Positions 6,860 to 15,875 of a stretch of DNA of 64,000 nt are shown here, piece by piece (position 1 is the first letter of the stretch; each line of letters begins with the position of its first letter). A model generated the notes under the pieces. The model made no database searches. It had not been told where the DNA came from and saw only the letters and a list, made by a program, of their open reading frames with translations. This DNA is from DAOUFU01 sp034429275. Lineage in GTDB: Bacteria > Chloroflexota > Anaerolineae > Aggregatilineales > Aggregatilineaceae. Location of the stretch: NCBI GenBank assembly GCA_034429275.1, contig DAOUFU010000053.1:1-64000 (forward strand), given 5' to 3'. Both the position numbers and the translations under genes were made by a program.

Positions 6860-9800
6860 ATGGCTGACCAACCGGAAAACCCCCAGGAAATCCCCGGCAG
6901 CGCTGCCGAACAGGGGGAGAGCCGCCCATCGGCGACGCCGCCAACCGGCTCGCAGCCCGGCGAGAACGCAGGATGGCACACCCCGCCGCCTACCGGCGCA
7001 GTTCGCCCAACTTCTGAAACCTGGTTCCGTCCGGCGGGGGCTGCCGATGTCACGCCCGAAGGCGATGCGCCGCAGCCTGTGCTGCCCGATGTATCGGTGG
7101 GCGCGTCTCCCATTGAGGCTGGCGGCTGGTTCACTCCCATCGACTCCGATCTCGATAAGCTGCTTTCTCGCGCTTCCGAGACCATTGCCGGGCCGCTGCC
7201 TGGACAACCTGCCCCACAGCAGGCGTGGAGTCCACCGACATCAGGTGATACCCAGTCGATCTCCGCAGATACCGATATCTTGACTCCAGCGGAGTTACCT
7301 GCTGCCGCCAGTGATGAAGAGCAGGAAACACTGGTGCTCGGTTCTCAGGAGCAGCCAGCTGCCGGGCAGCCGGCTGCCGCTGACCCCTTCGCCCCCGATA
7401 CGATGATCTCAGCAGGGGAAGTGGCAGATACATCCTTTACCGGCAGCCGATTGACCCCAGCAGAAGCAGCCTTCCTGGCTGAACAAAATGCGAAGGCAGC
7501 CCAGGCCAGCACAGAACCCAGCCCACAAGAAGACACCTCCATCAGCACCGATACACCCAGTGCGGGAACTCCGGTGGTTCCGTCGCCTCAGATGGCAGGG
7601 AAAACCCCGGCAGCATCGATAGGCCCAACTCCGTTCGAGGTCGTGGAGCGCAAAGTGCAGGTGCTGCGCCAGCGATACGAAGCCGGGCACCTGACGCGCG
7701 ATGAGCTGCAAAACGAGCTGCGCAGCCTCATGATCCTCGACGACGACGGGCACTGGTGGATGCTGGGCCTGGAAAGCAACAAATGGTACCGCTACGACGG
7801 TCAGACATGGGTTGAAGCGATTCCGCCGGGCCATACTGCGCCTGTCCGTGGGAGCAGCGTCTCCACCAACACCGACATGCAGCGCGTTGTGATCGACGAT
7901 TTCGCCGCTGAAGATGAAATGCCGGTGCGCCCTGCCTATGAAGTCCCGATCGAGGTGGATGATTCCCCGCTTCCCCAGCGAGTACCCCAAGAAGACCCTG
8001 GCGCGACCCTGGTGTCGCCCAACAGCCCCTTTTTGGAACCAGTTCGACGCTCGGAAGCCATGACGCTCCAGCAGGCGAGCCATGTCTACGGCGGACAGGC
8101 CGTTCAGGGAGACGCGGGCGCAACGATTGCCACCTCGCCCGTTGGCGGTCCGGCAGGCGCGACGATGGTCAATGCGGCTGTCCCTGCTGCCCCGGTCAAG
8201 CCGAAACCGCCGCTGGGTCAGTTCCCTCAACCGGATTACAGCGCCGCCTATGGCGCGCGCAGAGGCAATCCCTGGGTCCGGTGGAGTATCCGCTTTGCCG
8301 TCTTTGGACTGATCGGCGGCATGGCCATCACCCTGTTGGCGCTGTTGGGCATGGTCGCCTACTACTTCTACCAGGTGAACCAGTACACGAGTGCGGTCGA
8401 CAGCCTGCATGAGCGCGCCTCCACTTTCGAGACGACGTTGATCCTGGACAGTGACGGCACCAAGCTGGCCGAGTTCAGCGATCCCAAAACTGGGCCTCGC
8501 CAGGAAGTGCCGCTCAACCAGATTTCGCCCTGGCTGATCCATGCAACAATCGCCACCGAAAACGAGACGTTCTACACCGATCCGGGATTCAGCGTGCTGG
8601 CCATCGTGCGCGCGGCCTACCAAAACGTCCAGGAAGGCGACACTGTGTCCGGCGCGAGTACGATCACTCAGCAGCTTGCGCGCGCGTTGGTGCTCGAAAC
8701 GGAATTTGCCTCGCAGCGCACGACTGAGCGAAAGATCGTCGAGGTGATCGTCGCCTCGGAAATCAAGCGCAAATATAGCAAGAACGAGATACTCGAAATC
8801 TACCTGAATGAAATCTTCTATGGCAACCGGGCCTATGGCATCCAGGCCGCAGCCCAAACCTACTTCGGCAAATCCGCAGCCGATCTCAACCCGGCAGAGG
8901 CAGCATTTCTGGCCGGGCTGCCTCAATCTCCGGCCACCTATGACCCAGTGATCAATCGGGAAGCTGCACTGGCACGCATGGATACAGTGCTCCGCCTGAT
9001 GTCTGAAGCCAATGGCAACGGCTGCATCACCATCCAGCACACCGATGCCACACGTTGGGGTGTGCCAAACGGCGGTACGCTGTGTGTTACCGCAGAAGTT
9101 CAGCCCGATGGCCAAACCCTATACTACTACCAGGCTCCGGGCATGGCCGAGCGTGCCGAGATGGTGCTCGATATCGCCTACGTGAAGGCCACTACCTTCC
9201 GGATGCCTGTAACCGAGATGCGCCACCCGCATTTTGTGAACTATGTCTGGCAGCAGCTAGAACAGACCTATGGGCCACAGGCGATCTACGCAGCGGGATT
9301 TCGCGTTACGACAACGCTTAATGAGCGCATCCAGCAAGCAACTGAACAGGCGGTCACCAACAACCTCAACCGCGTGCGCAACCAGGGCTATGATGTTGAG
9401 AATGCATCGGTCGTGGTTGAGCGTGTGACCGATGGCGCGATTCTGGCGATGGTCGGCAGCGCCGATTACTATAACGAAGACATCGATGGGCAGGTGAATG
9501 TCGCCCTGACTGCTCAGCAGTCGGGATCCGCCATCAAGCCGCTGGTGTATCTGACCGCGCTGACCCCCGACGAGCAGAACAACTATTGGACTCCCGCCAC
9601 CGTGATCTGGGATGTCTACACCGCCTATACCAACCCCACCTATGTCCCGGTCAATTTTGACGGGTTGTATCATGGGCCAAAGACACTGCGGGAGTCGTTA
9701 GCCAATTCGCTCAATGTGCCCGCCGTCAAAACACTCGACCACGTTGGGCTGCTGCGCTTCACCGAGACTGCGCAAAAAGTCGGGCTGAACTTCCCCTTCG

Positions 9801-11059
9801 GCAATCCCATTGAGATCGGGGCCGGTCTGCCGACGGCGCTTGGTGCGGTCGATGTGCGCCTGTTCGATATGGTCACCGCCTTCAATACCCTGGCCAACAT
9901 GGGCCGCCGAATCTCCCCTTACACCATCGTCCATATCGAAGACAGCAAGGGCAACACGATCTTTGATGTCGACCCCAACCGGCCCGGCGAACAGGTCATC
10001 CAGCCAGAACTCGCCTACCTGGTCACCCACATCCTCTCAGACAACGTAGCGCGCACGCAGGAATTTAACCCCGGCTGGCCGATGGAGCTGAGCAATGGCC
10101 GCCCGGCAGCGATCAAGACCGGCACCAGCAACGACAGCCGCGATCTTTGGGCGATGGGCTACACCCCGCAGGTTGTCGTCGGGGTATGGGTGGGCAATAC
10201 CGATAACCGCCCGATCTACGGCCTGTTCGGCTCAAGCATCGCCGCGCCAATCTGGAACGAAGTGATGGAAGCCGCGCATCAGGGCCTGCCGATCGTACCG
10301 TTCACCCGCCCTGCCGGAATCATCGAAATGGCCGTGTGTACCGCCACCGGGGCGCAAATGTCGGCGGACTGCCCTGGCGGCTCGCATCAGGAGATTTTTG
10401 CCAATTTCGCCCCTCCCCCCACTGCTGACCGGTCGATGTTTGTCACCCTGCAGGTAGACCGATACACCGGTCTGCTGGTGAACGAATACTGCCCCAACGA
10501 TGTTGAAACGCGCACCTTCCTCAACCTGAGCGATCCCACTGCTGCGAACTGGATCAATACCACTCCAGAAGGTCAGGCATGGGCCGCTAACCTGGGGATC
10601 ACCCTGCCGGTGCAGTCGCCGCCGACGGCCTACTGCGATCCCACTCAGCCGCGTCCTTCGGTGATCATCACCTATCCACCACAGGATATGATCATCTCCA
10701 GCGAAGCCCGCGTGCTGCCCATTCGCGGCCAGGTCGTCATGCCCAATTTCAGCCGCTACGAAATCAGCTATGCCTATGGTCATAATGTGGGCGATCAGGC
10801 TTTCAGCGCGCCGGTGCTGGTTGAGCAGACCCAATGGACTGCCCCGGATTCGATCCTCGGCCAGGTAGATACATCCAATCTACAGAACGGGCCATATACG
10901 CTGCGCCTCACCGTATATGACACCCAGGGGCGGCGAGTCACTCAAGATGTCCGCATCACGGTCAATAATCCGGCGGTGCCGATGCCATCACCCACCTTCG
11001 CACCAACACTGACCCCAGGGCTACCACCGACTCCAACCCTGGAGCCGACACCGGGATAG
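6860..11059 (+). CDS. Class A penicillin-binding protein (PBP1A-like), with a very long N-terminal cytoplasmic region
   Basis: Bifunctional murein synthase of 1399 residues: glycosyltransferase (GT51) plus transpeptidase. Residues 1-470 precede the membrane helix (about 472-500) and are mostly low-complexity (Pro/Ala/Glu). They contain one ordered piece at about 258-320 with helix RQRYEAGHLTRDEL and a Trp-rich WWMLGLESNKWYRYDGQTW. GT51 motifs: ATENETFYTDPGFS (about 563), STITQQLARAL (about 600), EIYLNEIFYGNRAYG (about 646). Transpeptidase: SxxK at Ser890/Lys893, SLN at 950-952, KTGTS at 1086-1090. The C-terminus has an extra beta domain and a TPTP tail. It should act at the outer face of the membrane. 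Confidence 0.95.
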   Translation: MADQPENPQEIPGSAAEQGESRPSATPPTGSQPGENAGWHTPPPTGAVRPTSETWFRPAGAADVTPEGDAPQPVLPDVSVGASPIEAGGWFTPIDSDLDKLLSRASETIAGPLPGQPAPQQAWSPPTSGDTQSISADTDILTPAELPAAASDEEQETLVLGSQEQPAAGQPAAADPFAPDTMISAGEVADTSFTGSRLTPAEAAFLAEQNAKAAQASTEPSPQEDTSISTDTPSAGTPVVPSPQMAGKTPAASIGPTPFEVVERKVQVLRQRYEAGHLTRDELQNELRSLMILDDDGHWWMLGLESNKWYRYDGQTWVEAIPPGHTAPVRGSSVSTNTDMQRVVIDDFAAEDEMPVRPAYEVPIEVDDSPLPQRVPQEDPGATLVSPNSPFLEPVRRSEAMTLQQASHVYGGQAVQGDAGATIATSPVGGPAGATMVNAAVPAAPVKPKPPLGQFPQPDYSAAYGARRGNPWVRWSIRFAVFGLIGGMAITLLALLGMVAYYFYQVNQYTSAVDSLHERASTFETTLILDSDGTKLAEFSDPKTGPRQEVPLNQISPWLIHATIATENETFYTDPGFSVLAIVRAAYQNVQEGDTVSGASTITQQLARALVLETEFASQRTTERKIVEVIVASEIKRKYSKNEILEIYLNEIFYGNRAYGIQAAAQTYFGKSAADLNPAEAAFLAGLPQSPATYDPVINREAALARMDTVLRLMSEANGNGCITIQHTDATRWGVPNGGTLCVTAEVQPDGQTLYYYQAPGMAERAEMVLDIAYVKATTFRMPVTEMRHPHFVNYVWQQLEQTYGPQAIYAAGFRVTTTLNERIQQATEQAVTNNLNRVRNQGYDVENASVVVERVTDGAILAMVGSADYYNEDIDGQVNVALTAQQSGSAIKPLVYLTALTPDEQNNYWTPATVIWDVYTAYTNPTYVPVNFDGLYHGPKTLRESLANSLNVPAVKTLDHVGLLRFTETAQKVGLNFPFGNPIEIGAGLPTALGAVDVRLFDMVTAFNTLANMGRRISPYTIVHIEDSKGNTIFDVDPNRPGEQVIQPELAYLVTHILSDNVARTQEFNPGWPMELSNGRPAAIKTGTSNDSRDLWAMGYTPQVVVGVWVGNTDNRPIYGLFGSSIAAPIWNEVMEAAHQGLPIVPFTRPAGIIEMAVCTATGAQMSADCPGGSHQEIFANFAPPPTADRSMFVTLQVDRYTGLLVNEYCPNDVETRTFLNLSDPTAANWINTTPEGQAWAANLGITLPVQSPPTAYCDPTQPRPSVIITYPPQDMIISSEARVLPIRGQVVMPNFSRYEISYAYGHNVGDQAFSAPVLVEQTQWTAPDSILGQVDTSNLQNGPYTLRLTVYDTQGRRVTQDVRITVNNPAVPMPSPTFAPTLTPGLPPTPTLEPTPG

Positions 11060-11084
11060 CCATCTGACGTTTGTCGCACAACCA

Positions 11085-11124
11085 TCGATCCTCAGGGGCA
11101 AATAATCATGCCTCTGAGGATCGA
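11085..11124. terminator. Long hairpin after the PBP gene, no U-tract
   Basis: A 16-bp stem, TCGATCCTCAGGGGCA (11085-11100) with TGCCTCTGAGGATCGA (11109-11124), having one G-T pair and an 8-base loop. It is followed by AAAAA rather than T, so on the plus strand it is not a classical terminator. It may be a transcript-end stabiliser or a U-less terminator. Confidence 0.55.
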
Positions 11125-11159
11125 AAAACTCATCTCCATCGCTGCGAGGAACACCCTAT

Positions 11160-12047
11160 ATGGATTGGCACGAGCATTACGCTCCCCGGCGCGAACCGGA
11201 TCGCATCTTGCGCCAGATGACGGCACTCGACCTGCCCGGCGCATTAGCACTCAGCCAGAGCGTTGGCTGGAAAACCGAGATGCGTGACTGGCAGCGCGTG
11301 CTTTACTGGTCACCGGAGGGGTGCTTCGTGCTCGAAGAAACCGGGCGCGGCATCATCGGCACAGTGACCACGACGCCCTACGGTACGACCCTGGCCTGGA
11401 TCGGCTTGATGATCGTTGCACCCGACCGTCAGCGACAGGGGCTGGGACGACAGCTCATGCGCGCGGCACTCGATCACCTGATCGCCCGCAGCGTTCAGCG
11501 GATCATGCTGGATGCCACCGATCTTGGGCGTCCGCTCTATCGCGCGCTTGGCTTTCGTGAGCTGTACAAAATCGAGCGCTGGAAAGGCAAAGCCAGCACC
11601 TACATCGGACCGCGCGCGCGTCGAATGCGCTCCGAAGACGTGCCAGCAGTGATCGATCTCGACACCCGGCTGTTCGGCCTGGACCGCCGCCATATCCTGA
11701 TCCGGCTGCTCGAAGAAGCGCCCACGCTCGCCTGGGTCGATGACGAGCACGGCACTCTGAACGGCTTTCTGCTGGGCCGACCAAGTGCTGGCGAGATTTA
11801 TCTGGGACCCTGGATGGCCTGGGATTCGGCCTCAGCCGAACGCCTGCTGCGCACCGCCCTCGAACAAGTCCAGGGCCAGATTGTGAGCATCAACATTCCA
11901 GACAGCAATGGACGCGCCCTCATTCTGGCGGAAAATCATAACCTGCGCCGCGCCTGGCACTGCACCCGCATGATCTATGGCGATGCCGAGCCGGTGATCG
12001 GAGAACGATTGACCCAACTGGGTATCGCCGCAACCGCCATTGGATGA
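11160..12047 (+). CDS. GNAT acetyltransferase with two acetyltransferase-like domains
   Basis: A 295-residue GCN5-related N-acetyltransferase. The N-terminal domain has the acetyl-CoA motif A, with LMIVAPDRQRQGLGRQLM (the Q/RxxGxG/A signature). The C-terminal half (from about residue 150) is a second, degenerate GNAT-like domain lacking that loop. This double-GNAT layout is common in bacteria, with substrates that cannot be predicted. A GAGGAA site precedes the ATG at 11160. Confidence 0.85.
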   Translation: MDWHEHYAPRREPDRILRQMTALDLPGALALSQSVGWKTEMRDWQRVLYWSPEGCFVLEETGRGIIGTVTTTPYGTTLAWIGLMIVAPDRQRQGLGRQLMRAALDHLIARSVQRIMLDATDLGRPLYRALGFRELYKIERWKGKASTYIGPRARRMRSEDVPAVIDLDTRLFGLDRRHILIRLLEEAPTLAWVDDEHGTLNGFLLGRPSAGEIYLGPWMAWDSASAERLLRTALEQVQGQIVSINIPDSNGRALILAENHNLRRAWHCTRMIYGDAEPVIGERLTQLGIAATAIG

Positions 12048-12066
12048 GAGCACTGCCGCGAATCAA

Positions 12067-12094
12067 ATCGCCCCGGTAAAAACGCCGGGGCGAT
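12067..12094. terminator. Hairpin between convergent genes
   Basis: ATCGCCCCGG (12067-12076) pairs with CCGGGGCGAT (12085-12094) around an 8-base loop. It sits between the GNAT gene and the oppositely directed gene ending at 12119, so it may serve both. No T-tract is seen on either side. Confidence 0.6.
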
Positions 12095-12118
12095 CCAACT
12101 GCATTCTCAAGCCCTCTT

Positions 12119-12736
12119 TCAACGCCGACGCGGAGCCAACAGCGTAACCGCTTCCAACAAGATCGGCAGCCCGACCAAATCGTGCCAGCCGCCAGCCTGC
12201 GGCCCCAGGATGCCCCAGCAGTCCATCGGCAACTCGCTGATCAACGCATGATGCAGCGACTCGGCCAGCATCGTCTCCGCCTGAACAATCACCGGGTACA
12301 TGTGGCGATCATCGTCGAGCGGGGCATCATCGTCGCGCCGGAAGACCGTTTCGCGCATGGTGTCCAGATCGGGAAGCTGAGTGTAAGACGCCGGCAGCGG
12401 GCCCCCTTCAACCTCGGCAATCATCAAATCCAGTCCGCGCACGGTCAGCGTATGAAGTCGTTCAACGAAGCCGCCTATCGCCACTTCGCCGCCCCAGCCC
12501 ACCGCCTCTAACCCGGATAACTCGTCCAGAGACCACCGCGCCAACGGGGGACCATCGGGCCTTCCCCAGCACAACGTCAGCAGCCCATCCTCAGGCAAAG
12601 AGTCCATCACAAAGCGGCCCTGTTCGCCTTCTGCCTGAGCAGCCCATCCACCCAGGGTAACCCACAGCATATCGCGCGCATAGAGGGGGATACGCCAGTC
12701 ATCATCTGGCACGACCAGGTAGCGCTCAACGGCCAT
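12119..12736 (-). CDS. Conserved-looking protein of unknown function
   Basis: A 205-residue protein that I cannot place in a family. It has no signal peptide or membrane helix; it is acidic and Trp/Leu-rich, with stretches such as MLWVTLGGWAAQAEGEQG and ETVFRRDDDAPLDDDR. The ATG at 12736 follows a TAGGTGGGG site; a GTG twelve bases earlier is less likely. It starts 17 bp after the stop of the Ser/Thr kinase gene on the same strand, so the two are probably co-transcribed and it may act with that kinase (inference). Confidence 0.7.
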   Translation of the reverse strand: MAVERYLVVPDDDWRIPLYARDMLWVTLGGWAAQAEGEQGRFVMDSLPEDGLLTLCWGRPDGPPLARWSLDELSGLEAVGWGGEVAIGGFVERLHTLTVRGLDLMIAEVEGGPLPASYTQLPDLDTMRETVFRRDDDAPLDDDRHMYPVIVQAETMLAESLHHALISELPMDCWGILGPQAGGWHDLVGLPILLEAVTLLAPRRR

Positions 12737-12753
12737 CGTTCGCCCCACCTACC

Positions 12754-14358
12754 CTAAAAATTGTGCAGGTCATCGAGCAGCACCCAACCTTTGCGCAACG
12801 CGATCAATGAAGCTTCGGTGCGTGACTTCGCGCCCAACTGGTCGATCAGCACCATCAGCTGCTCGGTGACCAGCTGCGGATCGATATTCAGACGCTCGCC
12901 GATCTGGTCGTTGGTCAGCCCGGTAGCAATGCCGGTGAGCAGCGCGCGGTCCAGCTCGCTCAGTTGCTCCGCGCCCGATTCACCCTGGTGAACATATCCC
13001 TTCACTACCCGCTCGGCCACACCGCGCCCCAACACCAACTGCCCGTCCCATACATCTCGAACCGCCTGGGTCAGTTCCTCTTCGGTAATGGTTTTCAGCA
13101 CATACCCATGCGCCCCGGCGCTGAGCGCCCGCATGATATACGAATCTTCATCACGCCCGGTGAGGACCAACACCTTCAGGTTAGGCCAATCGCGGCGCAA
13201 CTGGGGCAGAATATCAAGCCCACTCAAACCTGGCATATTCAGGTCCAGCAGCAGCACGTCGGGCTTCACCTCCCGGACCATTTCCAGCGCGTGCTCACCA
13301 TCATCCGCCTGCCCGACCACTTCGATTGAAGGATTGTCGGCCAGGTACATCGCCAGACTCATCCGCAAAATCCGGTGATCATCGGCCAGCGCCACGCGTA
13401 TACGCGGCTTGGCAGAAGCCTGAGTCACCACGATCCCGGCGCTTTCCTCGCCTCCCTGAGTGAGCCAGTCGTCCGCTTCGCTAGATGCCGCAGAATCAGC
13501 AGCATTCTCCTCTGGTTCGTTCACCTCGGCCAGCGCCACGGCAACGGTTTGTGATGTGCGCATGACTGCGATCTCGGCCAGCGCCGCTGCCATCGCCCCC
13601 GCCGATTCGAATCGCGCGTCCGGCTGTTTGGCAAGCGCCTTGAGAATCACCCGCTCCAGGTCGAGCGGAATCCCTGAGATCAGGTCACTCGGCGGCGTGG
13701 GCGGCTTCTTGACCTGCTGGAGCAGCAGCACTCCGATATCGTCGGCGTCGAAAGGCAGCACCCCTGTTACTAGCTCGTACAACACCACACCCGTCGAATA
13801 CAGATCGGTCTTGGGCGTCAGGCGATGTCCCTGCGCCTGCTCTGGCGAGAGGTAGGCTGGGGTGCCGATGATGCGTCCTGTCGCCGTCAATCGCTTGGTC
13901 TCGCCGGTAATCGCCAGGCCAAAATCCATCAGCTTCACCTGGCCATTGGGCGTGATGTGAATATTGGCGGGCTTGATATCGCGATGGATCAGGTTCTGCC
14001 GGTGTGCGTAATCCAGCGCCATGCAGATCTGCCGCCCGAACTCGGCCACTACGCTCGGCGGTGACGGAATGAACGAATACAGGGGCCGTCCCTCGATATA
14101 TTCGACCACCAGGTAAGGCCGTCCATCTTCTTCATCCACGTCATAGATAGCCATAATGTTTGGATGATTCAGTCGCGCCGCTGCCAGCGCCTCGCGCTGG
14201 AAGCGCCCTCGCGTCGTTTCATCGACATAGGGCAGCATCAGCTTGATCGCCACAGTGCGCTGCAGCCGGGTGTCGATGCCGCGATAAACCACGGCTGTCG
14301 CACCCTCGCCTAGCAGGTCCTGAATCTCATACCGATTGTTGAGTTTGTGACCTATCAT
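12754..14358 (-). CDS. Ser/Thr protein kinase fused to a NarL-type response regulator
   Basis: Cytosolic regulator of 534 residues joining two signalling systems. Residues about 10-265 form a Hanks-type kinase: GEGATAVVYRG loop, Lys39 in VAIKL, HRDIKPANI (Asp127), DFG at 145 and GTPAYLSPEQ. After an acidic linker, residues about 318-440 are a receiver domain with phosphoacceptor Asp372 (LLLDLNM), Thr400 and Lys422. Residues about 465-530 are a LuxR-type helix-turn-helix (GLTNDQIGERLNIDPQLVTEQ). There is no transmembrane or PASTA part. The start is the ATG at 14358; the frame stays open further upstream but crosses a promoter-like region shared with the divergent lipoprotein gene. Confidence 0.9.
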   Translation of the reverse strand: MIGHKLNNRYEIQDLLGEGATAVVYRGIDTRLQRTVAIKLMLPYVDETTRGRFQREALAAARLNHPNIMAIYDVDEEDGRPYLVVEYIEGRPLYSFIPSPPSVVAEFGRQICMALDYAHRQNLIHRDIKPANIHITPNGQVKLMDFGLAITGETKRLTATGRIIGTPAYLSPEQAQGHRLTPKTDLYSTGVVLYELVTGVLPFDADDIGVLLLQQVKKPPTPPSDLISGIPLDLERVILKALAKQPDARFESAGAMAAALAEIAVMRTSQTVAVALAEVNEPEENAADSAASSEADDWLTQGGEESAGIVVTQASAKPRIRVALADDHRILRMSLAMYLADNPSIEVVGQADDGEHALEMVREVKPDVLLLDLNMPGLSGLDILPQLRRDWPNLKVLVLTGRDEDSYIMRALSAGAHGYVLKTITEEELTQAVRDVWDGQLVLGRGVAERVVKGYVHQGESGAEQLSELDRALLTGIATGLTNDQIGERLNIDPQLVTEQLMVLIDQLGAKSRTEASLIALRKGWVLLDDLHNF

Positions 14359-14527
14359 ACGCCGTTTCGCCCATCCACCCCGCGAATAAATCGCGTCCGT
14401 ACCCCCCGATGCGGGTCGGCACGGCCTGATCGCCGCAGAGTGTACAAATGACCGCGCCGATATGCAACTATATATTTCGACAGTTTTCGGCAATATTGCC
14501 GTCCGTTCGTACTGCACTTGCCGGACT

Positions 14528-14556
14528 TTGGCAGACCGAAGCTTGTGCGCTAAAGT
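14528..14556 (+). promoter_or_regulatory. Promoter of the lipoprotein gene
   Basis: TTGGCA (14528-14533), 17-bp spacer, TAAAGT (14551-14556). The -35 is the same as that of metK. It lies 34 bp ahead of the start codon. Confidence 0.55.
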
Positions 14557-14590
14557 TGCCCATATCCGCATCCACACAAGGAACAGGCCT

Positions 14591-15436
14591 ATGTCTCGTG
14601 TCTACTTCCCACTACTGGTCGGACTGATTGCCGTGCTCGCGCTCACGGCGTGCAGCACATCCGAAAAATCGGAAACTACCAACGACGCGGTCAACCTGCT
14701 GCAAGAGGTAGAGGACAATAATCTGCGTTCCTCGCTTCAGGATGCCCTGGAAGCGCTCGATTCGCAGGAAGGGTATCTCGCCCGGTTCACATTAGACGCG
14801 CGCGGCCCCGGCAATCAGTCCACGTCGCTGCTGTTAACTCTACAGGTCGACTCGGCGGGGACAATGCAGGTAGACCTGCAGCGTGCGCTCACCACCCGGC
14901 GTTATGTGGTGATCCCTGGCACAGATGAAAATGCGTCGCGGACCATCGTCCGCACAGATACCCCCTCTGCCTGCATCGCGTCGGAAACGTCGCGTGATGG
15001 CAATGTAGCCGCCGATGCCTGGCTGCTCAATGACGGTATGGACAGCATCTTTGCAGAAGCTGCCTCGATGCTCAAAAGCGAGCAGATTCTCGCCGTCATC
15101 AAAACCCCGGATGATTCCGACGACACCCCGCTGTTGGAACGAAAAACCAGACGTTACACGGTAGAAGCGAAGTTGGACCAGGCGCTCTTGATCGCGCGCG
15201 AAGCGGCCAACAGCTCCCAGTCCGATCAGCCCGATATTCCGGATACAGTCAACTACTCGTTCAGCGGGGCGTTGGTTTTGGATGATGCGACTGCCGCCCT
15301 GCTGCAGTTCGACGCCCAACTTGACGAGCCGGATGCCGGTCAGACTGCTCAGGTGAGCTTCGCCGTCACCCAATGGGGAAATGTAGACCCCATCATACCC
15401 CCGGCTGATCTGGAAAGCCTGGATCACTGCAATTAA
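14591..15436 (+). CDS. Lipoprotein of unknown function
   Basis: A 281-residue exported lipoprotein. The signal peptide LLVGLIAVLALTACSTS ends in a lipobox LTAC, with the Cys near residue 22. The mature part is a mixed alpha/beta domain without a motif I recognise; the overall style resembles LppX/LprG-like carrier proteins, but I cannot support that. The ATG at 14591 follows AAGGAACAGG. A longer frame upstream lacks a signal peptide at its start. Its natural 3' end was altered by the insertion sequence, which begins 30 bp after the stop. Confidence 0.78.
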   Translation: MSRVYFPLLVGLIAVLALTACSTSEKSETTNDAVNLLQEVEDNNLRSSLQDALEALDSQEGYLARFTLDARGPGNQSTSLLLTLQVDSAGTMQVDLQRALTTRRYVVIPGTDENASRTIVRTDTPSACIASETSRDGNVAADAWLLNDGMDSIFAEAASMLKSEQILAVIKTPDDSDDTPLLERKTRRYTVEAKLDQALLIAREAANSSQSDQPDIPDTVNYSFSGALVLDDATAALLQFDAQLDEPDAGQTAQVSFAVTQWGNVDPIIPPADLESLDHCN

Positions 15437-15457
15437 GCCTGGCGGATGTTCAAACGT

Positions 15458-15466
15458 GCCGGGCTG
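15458..15466 (+). repeat. Target-site duplication, left copy
   Basis: GCCGGGCTG, directly before the left inverted repeat of the IS. The same nine bases follow the right end at 16864-16872. Confidence 0.9.
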
Positions 15467-15488
15467 GGGTGTATCTCAAGTTGGGGGC
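15467..15488 (+). repeat. IS left inverted repeat (IRL)
   Basis: 22 bp, GGGTGTATCTCAAGTTGGGG then GC; three mismatches to the right end. Confidence 0.88.
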
Positions 15489-15527
15489 AAAAGGAGTAAA
15501 CTGAAAAGAAAAAACCTGGAGGCCCCT

Positions 15528-15875
15528 ATGCCATCCCGTGATGACGACTTGAAAACACGCTTAATGGCCGAAGCAGAAGCGGCGATAGACCGGATGTTGG
15601 CCAAGCGAAAACCCCAAGCGGACCTGACGCTAACCGAGATTGAAGACTTAGCCCTAGCTATGCGGCAGGAAGTTGGGGAAAGGACGACTCAGCTTTTGGC
15701 CGAGGTGAGTGGAGAAGCGATCGGACCCGGCCCGCAGTGTCCGATGTGCGGGGAGGAAATGCATTCCAAAGGGCGAAAGCGGCGACGGGTCGTCACGCGG
15801 AGTGGAGAAATCGATGTGGAACGGACCTATTACTACTGCGAGCGGTGCAAGCAGGGCTTTTTTCCCCCAGGATAG
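15528..15875 (+). CDS. ISKra4-type transposase, N-terminal frame (orfA)
   Basis: A 115-residue frame from the ATG at 15528, with a strong GGAGG five bases upstream. An open frame reaches back to 15456, but that point lies outside the element. It contains the DNA-binding zinc ribbon with CPMCGEEM and CERCKQGFFP. The frame ends TAG at 15873-15875, just after TTTTTTCCCCC (15858-15868). Moving +1 at that run continues into orfB without losing a conserved residue, giving ...KQGFFP then QDRRWQL. The gap may be programmed frameshifting, transcript slippage or a one-base mutation; sequence alone cannot decide. Confidence 0.85.
   Translation: MPSRDDDLKTRLMAEAEAAIDRMLAKRKPQADLTLTEIEDLALAMRQEVGERTTQLLAEVSGEAIGPGPQCPMCGEEMHSKGRKRRRVVTRSGEIDVERTYYYCERCKQGFFPPG

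Noticed and set aside
7409..9115. 568-codon open frame antisense to the PBP gene
   Set aside because: Shadow frame in GC-rich DNA; the plus-strand frame has full PBP motifs and the antisense product matches nothing.
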